The notes under the pieces: model-generated
The model's database searches: none
The model's input: only the letters and a program-made list of their open reading frames with translations
What the model was told of the DNA's origin: nothing
Source of the DNA: Hyaloscypha bicolor E
Taxonomy: Eukaryota > Ascomycota > Leotiomycetes > Helotiales > Hyaloscyphaceae
NCBI RefSeq assembly: GCF_002865645.1
Contig: NW_020194549.1
Coordinates: 393,021-457,020 of the forward strand
Length of the DNA stretch: 64,000 nucleotides
Reading direction: 5' to 3'
Made by a program: the position numbers and the translations under genes
Shown here: piece after piece, positions 23,858 to 38,095 of the stretch
How the letters are laid out: the number at the start of each line of letters is the position of its first letter
Numbering within the stretch: the stretch's first letter is position 1

Positions 23858-26800
23858 ATGCTTAATTTATCGGATTTAAGACAAGATGTCCCCCAAGCTC
23901 CAACCCCGCCTCAGCGAGCGGAGCTCTATATATTTTCAGTGGCAACTGATTGCTGGGAATCCTTTGCCAACCTTCTTGCTGAGCTAGACAACAACGTGCC
24001 CCTGACATGGCGTCTTGTCACTGAGTATCAGCAAAGATACGAAGCCTGGATCGGCTTCCTCGGAGTCTTTGCCGATGGGAATCTCAGCCTTGACCACAGG
24101 CTTAGGAATAGTGCTGAGGTCAAGAGTCTTGTGATACAGCAGCTTCATTTAGCTAAGAAAAACCTAGTCGCAGGTACGTTTAATATACCTGTTGGTGGTC
24201 ATGTGGCATGCTCAGCGCTCGTTGCCAATAACCTTCGAACGTAGCATTTGAACTTGTCAAGAAAAAGACAGCGGACGATGATCCCGCCACTCATCTGGTC
24301 GAGGAGAACCACAATGTTCGTCTCTCACCGCCTCTGAAAGCTACCTTCAACGGGGTTGAAGGCGCTCTCGATCGGCTTCATCGGCTGGGAGTGGCAATAC
24401 GCCAAGCTTCAGCTGGGCAGCTTATGTCCCGAATCAAACCTTTCGACCAGGATGAACGAGTGGGTTCATTTGAGATGTTGGCCTACTCTCTCCTGGAGAG
24501 CCTATACCCCAGCACTAATCCTCGGCTTTTGGAGCATGTGAGTGCATCATTGTCCCAGAAGTACAAGGTGTTTCTGTACCTGCAAGAACGTGGCACACAG
24601 TATCGTCCGTCTCCCGGGCGTTTTAAACCGAGAACGATCCAGGTGCAGTCAGGTTCAGAGGTAGACAGTCAGAAAAAAATCGAAGCAAGTTCTTCGACCA
24701 ACCCCAAGCCAGAGACTCATCAGCGACCAGGCTACTTCCGAAAGTATATCCAGCCGTCTGTAAGATCATCCGCCTTCGATGAGGACGAGTTTATGAGGAA
24801 GCAGTCGCAGACGACTCCGATTCTGGAACAATCTGCCCCACCAACAACGTCGGTCGCAAAAGGCCTTGCTGGCTACCTTCCCCTTCAGGCCGTCCCCGAT
24901 AAGGCCATGTATGCAGACTGTGAGTGGTGTCGCGAGAATCAGCTAGCTAAGGTGTTTACTACACCATCTCTGTGGAAGTATGCTCAAACCGAACGAATTG
25001 AAATCCTCGACTTCAGATGGGACTTACTAACAATTCTTCCCAGAGAACACGTGAAAAGGGATTGGAAACCTTATGTGTGTATCGCTGAGGACTGTGCCAA
25101 GCTTCATCCAGTTCCCAGCTTTGCGGGATCTAGACAGTGGGAAAGGCACATGAGGAAGACACATTCAGCAAGGTGGTCCCGAACAATATACAAGCAGCCA
25201 ACATGGATCTGTGACATCGATTCCAAACCCCCGGCCGGACATATAAAAACTCTTCGCTTTGCCACGGAATTGGAATTTTTGGAGCACATCCAAGAGTCTC
25301 ACGGGCCTTTCACTTCTCAACAACTGCAGACCATGGCCCATCAGAGTATAGTCTTTCTCAACCGAGCTGAAGATATCTGTCCGTTCTGTTGTTTTCTAAT
25401 CGAAGACGATAGCAGCCCCGAGGAAGCCAAAGCCGGAAAGAGAAATGATCCCAACCTCGGCAAGGATTTACATGACATACCCGAAGAATCCACGGATTCA
25501 GATGAACAGGATCCAGACATGAAACCCGAGTTGTCGGCTTCAAAACGGATGGCCAAGCATGTTGCACGTCATATGCAGACCTTCACATTTCTTGTGGTTC
25601 GACTTCTCTCTTTGCCCAAAAGTACGGAAAAAGAGAAAAAAGAAGAAGAAAATAATGATTCAGTCACTTTTGCTGATACCAACCCATCGGAAGCTGTCCA
25701 CTCCGACTATCAAAAATGGGCCAAGGAGGACTTACCACCTGATTTACCATTACCACATCAAATTATACGAAAGTACGTCGACAGCAAGTTTGATCCCGAA
25801 GTGAAACGGTTTCTGCCTGCGAGCTGTATGGATGAACTGATAACGTCGGATACCGTCATTAAAGAAATATTTGGGAAAGACGAATTGGCACCTGAAGATT
25901 TAGATCTGCGAGAGGGGCCAACGATATCAGAACTTGTTGGATTCGTGCTCTCAAAAGCAAAGAAGGTGTTTGCGATCACTATTCTCAGTGGTCTCCGTGG
26001 TAAGGAAATAGAGAGGGCGGTATTCACTTTCATGAGGGCAGACTTCACCGATAGCTCCCTACCCGTTAAAGAAAAGAGCGCAGAGGAAGATATTGGGTGC
26101 TTCCGCGATACAGTCTGGTCGAAAGTGCGGATCCACAACTTTTGTCGAGAGCAATGGAGCTTTTTGGCACCGATCTTTCCTCAACAGAACTTCGTAATCG
26201 ATCTCGAACCAGAGCATATTCTGCCCTTCACTGAGAGGAGCAGCGCATTGAAAGAGGGAGCCTTTTCCCAGGTTTTCCAGGTGGAGCTTCACCGTGCTCA
26301 TTGTAAGGATCCATACTTGAATGTAAGATCTCTCGAAACCTCAATCATTTCTTCCTACTTCAAATGGTCGAGCACTTACATAGAAAATTTATTCAGGGCA
26401 AGGGCAATCTTGCCAAATTTGCCATTAAGCAATTCATGCCTCCCCCGGATTCCAAATTGGAAGACGACATTGATTGGATCTGGGAGCCCGAAGTCATGCT
26501 GTTGGAGGAAATACGTGGCCTAAGTCACCCGAATCTTACTCAAGGTATTGCTGCAATAAGAAGAGGCAGAGAACGCTATGTAATGTTTCCATGGGCAGAC
26601 GGTGGTAATTTGCGAGATTTATGGATCGATAACCCGGAACCAAAGGTCACAGCAGGTCTAGTCCGTGACATTATTGAGCAACTTTTGGGGATGGCCGAGG
26701 CATTAATGCGATTACATTTTTGGACAGACCAGCCTCATGTTCGTCATGGAAACATCAAGCCAGAAAATATCTTAGTCTTTCCGACAGGAGACAAGTCATG

Positions 26801-28469
26801 CATAGGAACCTTAGAGCTATCCGATGTGGGGTCAGTCCGAGATCATTCTGCTCGCACTCAACTTCGATCACGAAATTCAGGAAATTCTTATGGGACTGTG
26901 AAGTACGAGCCACCGGAGTCTGTTACCAAGAAACTATCTCCAAGGTCTAGGCTGTCTGACATTTGGTCCATGGGATGCGTTACTGTAGAATTTATGGTAT
27001 GGCTTCTGTATGGCTATGAAGAACTCAAAGAGTTCAATGCACACATCAGTGGAAAGCTAGAGGAGCCAAGCCGTTTCTTTGTGGTCGACCAGATAGAGGA
27101 CCAAGGGCAGCAAGGCACCTTTCCACAACTCGTTGCCAACGTTCACCCTGCTGTCCAAGCTTGTATTGATCATATGTCAAAGGACAAAGAGTGTGTAGGA
27201 GAGACGGCATTAGGAGATCTCCTTAATATTGTCAAAACGAAACTTCTAGTTGTCGAACTCCCCAATCAAACAGTATCGGCCACCGCAATGATGGAAAATC
27301 CTTCTGTCACGATAACCAATTATAGCTCCAAAGAACCGAGATTTGGACGGGTTCGCGCAAATGCTTCACAACTCGTGCATGCACTGGAAGAAATCATGCA
27401 ACGTGGGATTGCATCTAACGAGCGCTACTGGCTCACAGGTCATGATCGAGATAATGTCCGCCTTCCTCGAGTAACTTTGAGAAATATTACCAAAGGAAGA
27501 TCTTATTACTTATCTCCTGAACGGACGCTAGAACAGCACATTCCGGGTCAATTTGACCCCCTTGTTGATGAAAATGGACTTAACGAACAAGGAGAGCGAG
27601 AGGTTGTGATTGCCGTTATGGGAGTCACAGGGGCTGGAAAAAGCTATCTAATACGTCAGGTAACAGGACAGGATGTTGTGGTTGGCGATGGGATAGCGGC
27701 GTGTAAGTCCCCCAATAAAAATATTGCGTCCCTTGCTACTCCCAAAATCTGACGGAACAATATAGCTACCCAGAATGTTTTTGGAGTCCGAGTAAAGTAC
27801 AGGGGAGTCAAGTTGACCATGATCGACTCTCCTGGGTTCGACAATACCTACCGCACTGATACCGAAGTACTCTCTGATATCTCGACATATTTGTCTCGAA
27901 CATATAGCCAAGGATTCAAACTCTCTGGCATCATATACCTACACCCCATCTCTCAAGCAAGAATGGACGACTCTTCACTGCGAAGTCTTCGCATGCTCAG
28001 GGAACTGGTTGGAGATTATGCCTTGGGAAATGTGGTTCTTGCCACGTCACACTGGAGCAGAGTCTCGTCCGAAGAAGGAATTAGACGGGAGACCGAACTC
28101 AAGAACACTTTCTGGAAAGATCTTATCAGTCGAGGTGCTATCATGACTAGATACTCTGGAGACCAGAGATCCGGCAACGCGCTCATAGACTTGCTCATCG
28201 ATAAACGCCGGATTGTTCTCCACATCCAGCGTGAGCTGGTCGATGAAGGCAAGAAGCTCATCGAAACGACTGCAGGCCACGTCCTTAACGAAGAAATAAT
28301 CAAGCTGCAAAAGAAACATGAAGAGGAATTGAAGAAATTAAAAGAAGAAATGGATGCAGCAATGAGAAATCGTGACAAGAATGCCCAGGAAGAACTAGCA
28401 GAATTGAAGAAGGAACTGGAGCGCCAAATCGATTTGACGAAGAGAGAGCGAGAGAATGTTAAAGAGTAG
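23858..28469 (+). CDS. C2H2 zinc finger / kinase-like / AIG1-type GTPase / coiled-coil fusion
   Basis: Four exons: 23858-24173, 24245-26322, 26397-27702, 27766-28469. GT-AG introns of 71, 74 and 63 nt join in frame to 1467 aa. The frame before 23858 has only a GTG, so the ATG at 23858 was chosen. Domains in order: an N-terminal helical region with the SLDHRLR motif common in fungal signalling proteins (1-160); Cys/His fingers (C331/C334; C384/C389/H407/H412; C484/C487; HVARH at 544-548); a protein kinase-like domain with a GAFSQVFQV loop (777-785), Lys809 in AIK, HGNIKPEN (915-922), DVG (941-943) and PPE (970-972); a GTPase with P-loop GVTGAGKS (1207-1214) and DSPGF (1254-1258), closest to AIG1/GIMAP-like P-loop proteins; and a Lys/Glu-rich coiled coil (about 1395-1467). 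The catalytic HRD Asp is Asn917, so the kinase may be inactive. Likely role is signal sensing or scaffolding next to the protease; the substrate is unknown. An annotation split into two or three genes is the alternative, but the clean in-phase introns favour one. Confidence 0.85.
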
Positions 28470-29253
28470 AGGGAGAATCACATTTCGAGACCAGCAACAG
28501 ATTTAATCTCAACTGCAACTCATTCAAATGAATTTGGGGAAGCAGCAAAAGGAGAACAAGATGTTACAGGAAGATCACGCGAAGCAATCAAAGGAGATAT
28601 AGAATAAAAAATTGACCTGAAAGCTCAGATCGCTAATCAATCCACAAGTTCAATATCAGATGTTCTTTCCTATATTACACTTATTGCGAATATTGCTTCA
28701 AAATGCTTTTATTATGTAGCTACGCGCAAGTGATCGGTGAGCAATTTGTATGTAGCGAGTAGTATAGTATAATGGGAGCAGCTGTTCCCAGTAGCGTGAG
28801 CTTGACTTCATCTCCAAGAAAGCTCTAGAGGTAGCCAGATCCGCCTATATCAACAGAGTTTTCTTCTGGCTTTCCATTAGCCTCAAATAAGCCGAGACGT
28901 ATAAGAGTGGTAACGAATAAACGTTAAACCTCTATTTCCCGTTGAGAAAGACATCTATTCGGTTCCTTATCCTCTACTGCAAGGCTATAAAATGCTATAG
29001 TTGCAAATCGATTCGCCTGTTTAAGATTAACTAGGGGTGGACGCTTGGTTATATAGTCTAGTTCAGAGATGCTATTGGATATACTATTTAAAATCAGCTA
29101 TTATCTACTTGCCGGAGGTCGGAATAATTATGCTTCCCAGCTTTTATATATAAACTAAAGTTTTAATAGTAGACGTTTTAGATTATATCTTATATTACTT
29201 ATATATACTAAATAGAAGTAGTAAGTCTAGTTAATAAGTAGTTCGATATATGC
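28470..29253. other. 3' flank of the kinase/GTPase gene grading into RIPed DNA
   Basis: No gene called. From about 28.5 to 28.9 kb the composition is normal and must hold the 3' untranslated region; after 28.9 kb AT content climbs. A minus-strand stretch near 28910-28710 reads as protein-like with one TAG and may be the tail of a degraded gene, unidentified. Confidence 0.4.
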
Positions 29254-29257
29254 CTAG

Positions 29258-29546
29258 TATAGTATAGCAGGCTGTACTTGTCGAAAATCACGTTATTTTA
29301 GCGGTTTTGAGGTTTAGGTCATATAGTAAAGGCTACGGCCTTTTGCACGTGACTTGCAGAAATTATATAAGAAAGCTAGTTTTTCTATAGACTTAGAGAA
29401 TAATCCTTTATAAATATTTAATTAATTAAGCTTTTATATACTATATACTATTTATACTTTTGATTTATTATTTTACTATTAAGTTATATTTTATACTCTA
29501 ATATATTTTATATAGGTTTTTGTCTTATTATAGTTTCGCTTCTATA
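29258..29546 (+). repeat. 5' LTR of element E
   Basis: 289 bp from TATAGTATAGCAGGCTG to CTTCTATA; TG...CA ends are presumed altered by RIP. This copy retains more GC than the other two (for example GCACGTGACTTGCAG near 29345), so it was mutated less. Confidence 0.75.
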
Positions 29547-32500
29547 TATTTTATAATAAGTAATATAAGAAGAATAGAAACTTTATAATTAAGGTAATAC
29601 TCTTATAAAGTTCTAAGGAATATTTATAAGGCGGATTATTAGCTTAGTAAGTTAGGAAAAAAAAGAACTATTATAATACTTTAAACCTAAAGCCGGAATA
29701 TTAAGGATATATAAATATTAATTTTAGTATCTTATATTAATTTCTGATATATCTAGTAACTTAAATACAGATTAGCTATAAAATATAGTTACTAGTATAG
29801 TATATAGAAATAGTAGAAATAGAGACTAATTATAAAAGGAAAAAAAGTAAAGGAAATAGAATAGAAAAAATTATACTAAAATAGTATAAGTTAGATCTTA
29901 GTTAGAAATAGACTTTAGTATTCGGAAATAAAATTATATTATTAATTTATATATTAGTTTTAGTTATAGTAAAAACAGAAATAGAGATAGTATTAATTTT
30001 AGTAGAAAAGGTTATTTCTAAATCCGGAAAAAATATCTAAAAGAAAGAATATTCTTAAATTTAAGTAAAATAGTAAATAGAAATCAGAAATAAGAATTAA
30101 AAAGAAATCGGAAATAAGAAATTATATAAATAAACTAGAGAAGCTTCTAGAGAAAGAAAAGAATACTAAATAAAGAAAAGAAAAAAAATTCAGAAAAATC
30201 AGAAAAATTAGCGAAATTATATTTATTATTTTTATTATTATCTTTAATAATATTATTAGATATATCTAGTTTAGTAAAAATAAGAAGAAATATTATAGAT
30301 ATTAAGCTAATAGAGCAGAAAAGAGAATATAAGTAATAGAAATAAGACTAAAAAAGCTATTATTTTATTATTACTAATACTAAAACTCGAACTCTAACTA
30401 TATTTATTATTATTAACCGGGTTTTCTCTAATTCTAGTTTCTAAATTAAAAGATATACTTAAATAGAAAATTAGTCTTTTAAAAATATTATTAATAAAAG
30501 TCTTAAATATAGAAACTCTATAATTAATTATAGAAGAAATTATTAAGATTAATATAGCTAAAAATAAGTATATACTAGTACCGGATTTAAATCTACTATT
30601 TATAGAAGCTTCTAAAATATTATAGTTTTAAGAAAGTAATATTTTTATATTTTTAAAATAATATATAAATATATATAAAAACTATTATATTTCTAATAAT
30701 ACTAAAAGAAAGAGAATTATTTATTATATCTTATCTATTTATAAGAATTAGATTAAAGCTATACCGGAATACTATATTAATAACCTAAGAGATTACTAGA
30801 AAACTAAGTTCTTTAAGGCCTTACTAAAGGAATTCCGAGAATATAACTAGAAAATATTTAAAATTAGCTATAACTTTTTTAATTAGATTATTATATAAGT
30901 TTAGAATAGAGGGATTTCTTCTAAGTTCTATATTAATATATTTAATAAAGTATTAAAGAAATTACTAAAAAGAAAAGAAATAGATAAAATTATTTAATAC
31001 CGAGAATTTATAAGGGAATTATTTATTCTAATAAGAGATTATATTTTTAAAGATATAAACTTCGAATTTATAAATATTTCTATTTATAAATATAGTAAGA
31101 TATATAAGAAAATAATAATATTCTATTAGTATAAAAAGAAGAAATACTATTTTAATATTACTAATAATTCAAATATATTTAGATTTAGATAAAAATACTT
31201 GAATATAGTAGTCTATAATATAGTTTCTAAACCAGAAAATAAGTATTTTTTACTAGTTTCTTCTATTATATTTCCTAAAGCTATTATAGATATAAGTAAG
31301 AAAAGAACCTAGCTTATAGTTAATTATATAAAGCCTATAAAAAGCAGTAAACCTAAGAAAAATAATATTAACTAGCTAATAAAAAGTCTAAAAAAACTAT
31401 CTATTATTATTATAACTTAAAAGAACTTATAAAAATAACTTAATATAGCTACTATTATAATTCAAAGAAATATCTATAGCCTACTTATATAACTCAGTTA
31501 ATTATAGTAAATATAGCTAGTATAATAGTATTAATAGCTTAATAAATATAATTCAAGTTTTTAGGAAAAATATACTAGAATTTATAATAAAGAATATAGA
31601 AAATATTATAATAGTTATAGTAATTAAGCTAGAATAAATAAAGAGTCTAAATAACTATATTCTAGAGAAAGTTAGTCTTAAGTATAATTAGAAAATATTA
31701 TTTAAGTTAATATAGCCTATAATATAGATTTAAAACTAAAAGAATAAATTTGTTATAGATATTATAATAGAAATAAAAATAATAATATTAATCTAGAATA
31801 TATTTATATCTTTTAGTTTTATTACCTACTAATAAAAGAACTTATAAATTATAAATATATTTACTAATTTAATAGAAAATAGTATAAAGAACTATTTAAG
31901 TCTAGATAAGAAAGTATTTCTTTTTTCCTTACTAGTAAGTATTAATAGTTTAATTAAATTATTTCCTAAGTTCGAAAAAGAGAATTTAACTATAACTTAA
32001 ATATTTAACCTAAAAATATCTAGAAATTAATAGAGGATATCTAGTTTACTAAATAAGAGAGGAAAAAAAGAACTAGCTAACCGGAATCTATATATAGAAG
32101 TAAGTAAGTTATATCTAGGGAATCTAAATAGCTACTTTACTTTAGAGAAAATTATATTGAAATTACTAATATTTTGGATTCTGGAATTAATAAATAATAC
32201 TAAGATTTAATTATAAATAGTATTTCTATTAATACTATAATAAGTTCTTTATTAAAAAGAAAGAGAAAAGAGATAAAAATAGTTAAAGAAGTTTTCCGAA
32301 AATAAGCTAGAGTAAAAGAAAAGCTATTTTATATAAGAAACTAGAAGAATATTATTTCAAGAAGTAATAAATAAAGAAATAGCTTAGCTAAAAATATAGA
32401 TATTAATAGTTCCGGAAATAAATAAAATAAATTAGAAATCTAATATATATTTAACTATAATAAATATAGAACTTCTAAAGTTAATAATATTCTAATAAGA

Positions 32501-35500
32501 TTACTAAAGAAAGTAATTATTTTACTTCCGAAAACTTAGAAAGAAATAAAAATACTTATTAATATTTTAAAAATACTAGATTTAGCTATTTTATTTTAGA
32601 ACTAATAAATTAAAAATAATACTCTTTATTTTATTATTTTATAAATAGGAAATACTATTATATTAAATATAGTTAGATATACTAGAAAATCTATAAAGCT
32701 AATAGTTATAGCTTATATAATAAATAGAATATTTAAGAAACTAGAAATACTAGCTTAGATATCTAATACTAATAGAATTATTTACTTTAAAAGTAATAGT
32801 ATTAATATTCGGATATTACTAGCTTATAAATATATTATATAATCTTTATATCTTTAATTTATATTTTAAGAACCTTAAGAAAGTATTAAATATAAAGAAA
32901 TAATTAATATTAGAACTAAAGTTAATATTTTTCTCGAAAAGATCTCTAGAAATATTAGTAAAATAGTATATAATATTATAAATTATTAAATATTTACTAT
33001 TATTAGAATAGAATTTAGATTTATAAAAATAGTAAAACTCAGAGCTAAAATTATAAATAAAATAGAATATAAAGATATATTTTTCCTAATTAAAGAAGCT
33101 TTAAAAATTCTACTTAATTAACTATTTTTAGTAAAAATAAAAATAAATATTATATATAGAAATAATAGTTTATAAAATAGAAGATTTATTAACTCTAAAG
33201 ATAACTAGAATATCTATATTATTATAATTATTTTATTTTTAAAGAATACCGGAAAATAGAAGAAAGTAATAGTTTAAAAGTACTAAGCTTTTAGAATTAA
33301 GAAATTAAGTAATATAAAATAGGAAACTAAAAGTAAAGAAGAAAAATAGAATCTAGTATTATAACTAGTAATAATACTAGAGGAAATAAGAAAATACCGG
33401 AATTTCTTATAGATTCTTTTATTTTAGGTTTAGAAATTTAGGAAATTAATAATATTTTTAAAGAAACTAAAATAGAAAAGGCTCTAATTAGAATATTATT
33501 AAGAGTTATTCCGAATTTAATAAAAAATAAAATAAAAAGAATATTAAGTAAAGATATTTCTAAAGAAGAAATAAAATAATATTTTCTAATAATAAAGAAA
33601 TATATTTCTGAAGCTAAGAAATATTAAATCTAAAACTAAAAAGAATTCTGGAATATATAAGAGCTTAAAGAAAATATATTAAAATACTAGATAAAAAAGT
33701 ATTTTCTATATCTAATTAAGAAGAAGCTAAATAGAAAAATTATAAATTCCGGAAATTAAATAAAAAGAATACTAGAAAGAATAGCTATAGCTTTTAAAGA
33801 AAAAGATAATAATTATAGTCTATTTCTAGTTATAGAAATATATAAAATAAAAAATAAAAAGATTTAACTAGTAAATATTAATAATAGAACTAGAAAAAGT
33901 TATAATAAATATCTAGACTAGTTTAAGAGATCTAAAGCTAGAGAATATTTATAGAAATATACTAGAAAGTATAAGAACTATTTTTTATTAAGAATATTAG
34001 CTATTTTAAAAGATTTATAACTTATTTTAAAATGCTTTAAATAATTAGATATTAGTAATTAGTTCTAGAAGAAAAATAATAGCTATATTTCGAGAATTAA
34101 TAATTAATTAAAAAGATATTATAATAATTAATTAGAAAGAAATAAGAAAAATCTATAAAAATATTAGTTCTTTTATTCTAATTAAAACTATTAAATATAA
34201 AGCCTAATAAGAAAAGAATTTCCTATATTTTAAAGTACTAGTACTAGTAGTAGTAAAAATATTATTAAAATATCTAGATTATAAAGTTCTTAAGAAATAT
34301 AATAGATTTTACTAAAATCTATAATTTTTAGTTATAAAGAAGGTTACTAGAGCTTATAAACTAATTAATACTACTATAAAAATAAATTTAGTAATCTTAT
34401 AAAATATTAATCTATTTCTATTTACTAATAAGATTTCGGAAGAATTTATTAGATATATTTATATTTCTCTAATTAATTTCTTTTCTAGATATAATTAACT
34501 TATACTAGATATTTATAATAGAGATTTAACTATATTTATAATATCTCTAAAGCTATTAAGAATAATTATATTACTTTAAAAAGCTACTAATTCTGTTATA
34601 TAGTTTATATAGATTATTATAACTATTCTAAAGAATCTATTTCCTAAAATTACTATATTATTTATTAATAATATCGGAATTAAAAGACTTTATATAGATT
34701 ATAATAGATAGTTTATTTTATCTGAAATTCGGTGTTTTATATTTAAATATTTTTAAAATCTAGATATAACTTTAAATAAAGTTAAATAAACCGGAACTAG
34801 TATTAGAGAAAAATTATAGTTCTATTATAATAGTATAGTTATTATTAGCTTTATTTATAAAATACTTAAAAGAAGCCCTTTAAGTTTAAATATTACTAAG
34901 ATCTTAAAATAGAAATATTATAATAATATAACTAAAGGTAAAGTATTTATTAGAATTATTATTTATTATTATATTTGAATTAAAGACTTTATAATTATTA
35001 CTAAATCCATTTACTATTTAATAAGAAAAGATATAATATAGAACTAAAGTAATAAATAAATATTAGCTATATAAATTCTTTAAGAAAAGCTTATTATTAT
35101 TCTAATACTTTATAAATTATACTATAATTTATTAAAAAGTTAGAAAATAATTATATTAGTAATAGATATTAGCCTAGATAAATAAAATAGAATTTTTAGT
35201 TAATATAATAATAAAAGAAAAAAGAAAGTTATATAATATAAGTCTAAAATCTAGAATAATATTAAATAAAAATATAATATTATTAAAAGAAAATACTAAG
35301 AGCTAGTAAAATATTTATAGAAAGTATAATTTTAGCTATATAGAATTTACTTTATTCTTGAACTAGATACTAATATACTTGTTATATAGCTAAATAATAT
35401 AGCTATAGATTTTTCTAGAGCTCTAATTATTTATTAGCTAATATAAATTTAACTATTTAATTTTAAAATCAAGTATATTAAAGAAATCAAGTATATTACT

Positions 35501-38090
35501 ACTAATAAATTATTAAGATATTTATAGCAAGAAAGTAATACTAAAGATAATAAGAATATTAATAAATAGTTAATAATAGAGCTTAATACTATTAGAATAA
35601 TATCTATTAAGTAGAAAGTTTAGTTAAAGAAAGTAGTTCCGGTTTAGTTATATAATATTATTTTAAGAAATTAGATTTCTAAGACTTTTACTAGATATTT
35701 AAATAATAGTATTTAGTTACTAGAGATTAATAATTAAAGCTTTATTATATCTGGAAGCAAATTAGTAATATTAAAAAATAATAAAATCCGGAAGTTATAT
35801 AATAAAAACTATAGCTTTTTATATATAATCTTTAGTAAAATAATAAATAATAATACTAATTTATATATTTTATTTAATAACCTAACTATTTTACTAGACT
35901 TTTTAGATAATAGCTATTTCGAATAATATTAGAATATTATATAATATCTTATAATACTTTCTAGACTAGAAGAAATATCTAGAATCAAGTTTCGAAAATT
36001 AAGTAAAGAAGCTTTAAATTATAGTATAAGAAATTAATTATTCTAGAAAATTATATCTAAAATATACTTATTTTAACTTATTATTAATAATTAAGAATAA
36101 AGGGAAATTATTATTAAAGAGCTATATAATAAGATTAAATATACTAGAAGAAAGAATACTTTTTATTTAGTAACTAGCTACTATTACTAGGAAGATTACT
36201 ATAACTATATATAGAAATATATTAGTATTTATAAAGTTTATTAGTATAAAAGTAAAAAAAGACAAGAAAAAGCTCTATATCTAATAAAAGTTATATTTCT
36301 TTTCTATTATATTAGAATTAATATAATTAAACTATTAAACTATAAAAGATATAATTTATTAATTATTACTAGAAATAACTTCTCAAAATAGGTTAAAGCT
36401 AGACTTTTAAAGAACCTAACTAGTAAGAAGATTATTAAATTTATTTGAGAAAAAATTATTTATAAGTATAGTTTATTTAGATAACTTAAAATAAATAGCA
36501 GATTAGAATTTAAAGAAATAGTAATTTAGGAACTTAATAAACTAAAGATTAATAGAATTATTATTTTAGTCTATAATTTTAAAAGAAATAATATAATTAA
36601 AAGAAGATATTAACTAATTATTTAAATACTTATTATATTTATAATAAATAAAAAAAAACTTTAGATAGATTTACTATTATATATTCTATTTACTAATTAA
36701 ATTATTATATATAAACTAACTAGATTTACTTCTTTTTATATAGTCTATAATAGGAAAGTTATACTATTTATAGAAAGATATTTTCTAATCTAGAAAATAC
36801 TTAAATAAAATAAAGTTTATAATAGAGAAATATTTCTAGAAATATATATAAAGCAAATATAAATAAGAAATAAAGATATTAAAAAAGCTAGAATAAAAAA
36901 GAATAGATAATATTAAGAAAGAAAAGAGTAATTTAATATTATTTACTAGATTTATATAAAGTTTATTTCTAAAAAGAATCTAGTTCTTATATATAATATT
37001 AAATTAATAAATTAAAACAGGTTAAGAAATATAAAGCTACTATACTATTAGCTTAGCTTATATAGAATAAGATATATAGACTAATTAAAAGAATACTATA
37101 TACTAGAAAAGCTTAATAGTACTATATTTTAAAGAATATATACTAGAAATTAATTTAAGTAGTTTATTAAAAGAAATAGATTCTAATATTTCTCTAAAAA
37201 TAAAGTTAATAATAAATATATATTTATAAATAAATATTTTAAAACAGATATAGAACTAGAAAAGAAAGTAGTTATAAAATATTATAAGTAAAATAGTACT
37301 TAGAAAATTAAGAAAGCTACTAATATTATTATATATATTCTAGAGTTATTAGAATTAGAAAGAATAAAATATATTTTCTTTATAGAGAATTAGAAGAAAA
37401 TATCTAATAATAGAAACTTTTCTTAAGATAAAATAAAATCTATTACTTTTAATTTTTTATATATCTTTTATTTCTTTTTTCTAACTATTATTTATAACTT
37501 TTAGAGAATATTATTATTAAATTATTATTCTGGAAATCAAATAAGTTTTATTATTACTTATTTTCTATTATTATCTAATTATTATTACTAGATAGTATTC
37601 TTAATATAAAATTCTATTATTAGATCTTAAAAATCAAATATAAAGAATTCTTTTTAATATAAAAATAAATAGGGAATTAAAAGATTATTTTATAGACTCT
37701 GAATTCCGAACTATAATAATAGATAATAATTATATTTGAAATTAAGGAAAAAAAAAAGAAGAAATATAATTTTTTATATATATTTTATTAAAATAAAAAC
37801 TTTTTAGAAGCTTTATTTACTTTTTTAACTAGCTATTTTTATAGCTTATACTAGTTTAAAGCTTAACTATAATATCTATAGATCTTAACTTTAATTTAAA
37901 CTATTATTATAAGTTTTTTTTAAGATATTTAAATAAACTTCCTAATTAAAAGTTATATATAGATAAAATAGCTAAACTAGAAGTCTTATAAAAGGAAAAA
38001 CAAACCTTATTAAATCTAATAAATATTTCCAAAAGTATTTAATAATATATAATTCTAGAAATCTTTTAAATATTAGATAAACTAAATTTA
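29547..38090 (+). pseudogene. Gypsy E gag-pol remnant
   Basis: Plus-strand coding remains, read through many stops. A CYR-type zinc-knuckle remnant lies near 31755-31800. A reverse transcriptase block (LPQGATNS-like) lies at 34571-34609. The catalytic aspartate pair near 34656-34690 now reads Asn-Asn, a G-to-A change fitting RIP. Integrase-like sequence lies at about 36360-36620, with Arg-Asn/Trp-Lys-Ala and Val-Tyr-Asn blocks in the expected order. The order RT before integrase marks Ty3/Gypsy rather than Copia. Confidence 0.65.
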
Positions 38091-38095
38091 TTTAT

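Noticed and set aside
28700..28910. Minus-strand protein-like stretch after the kinase/GTPase gene
   Set aside because: One internal TAG, no start, no recognisable domain; a resemblance to HET C-terminal regions was too weak to claim.
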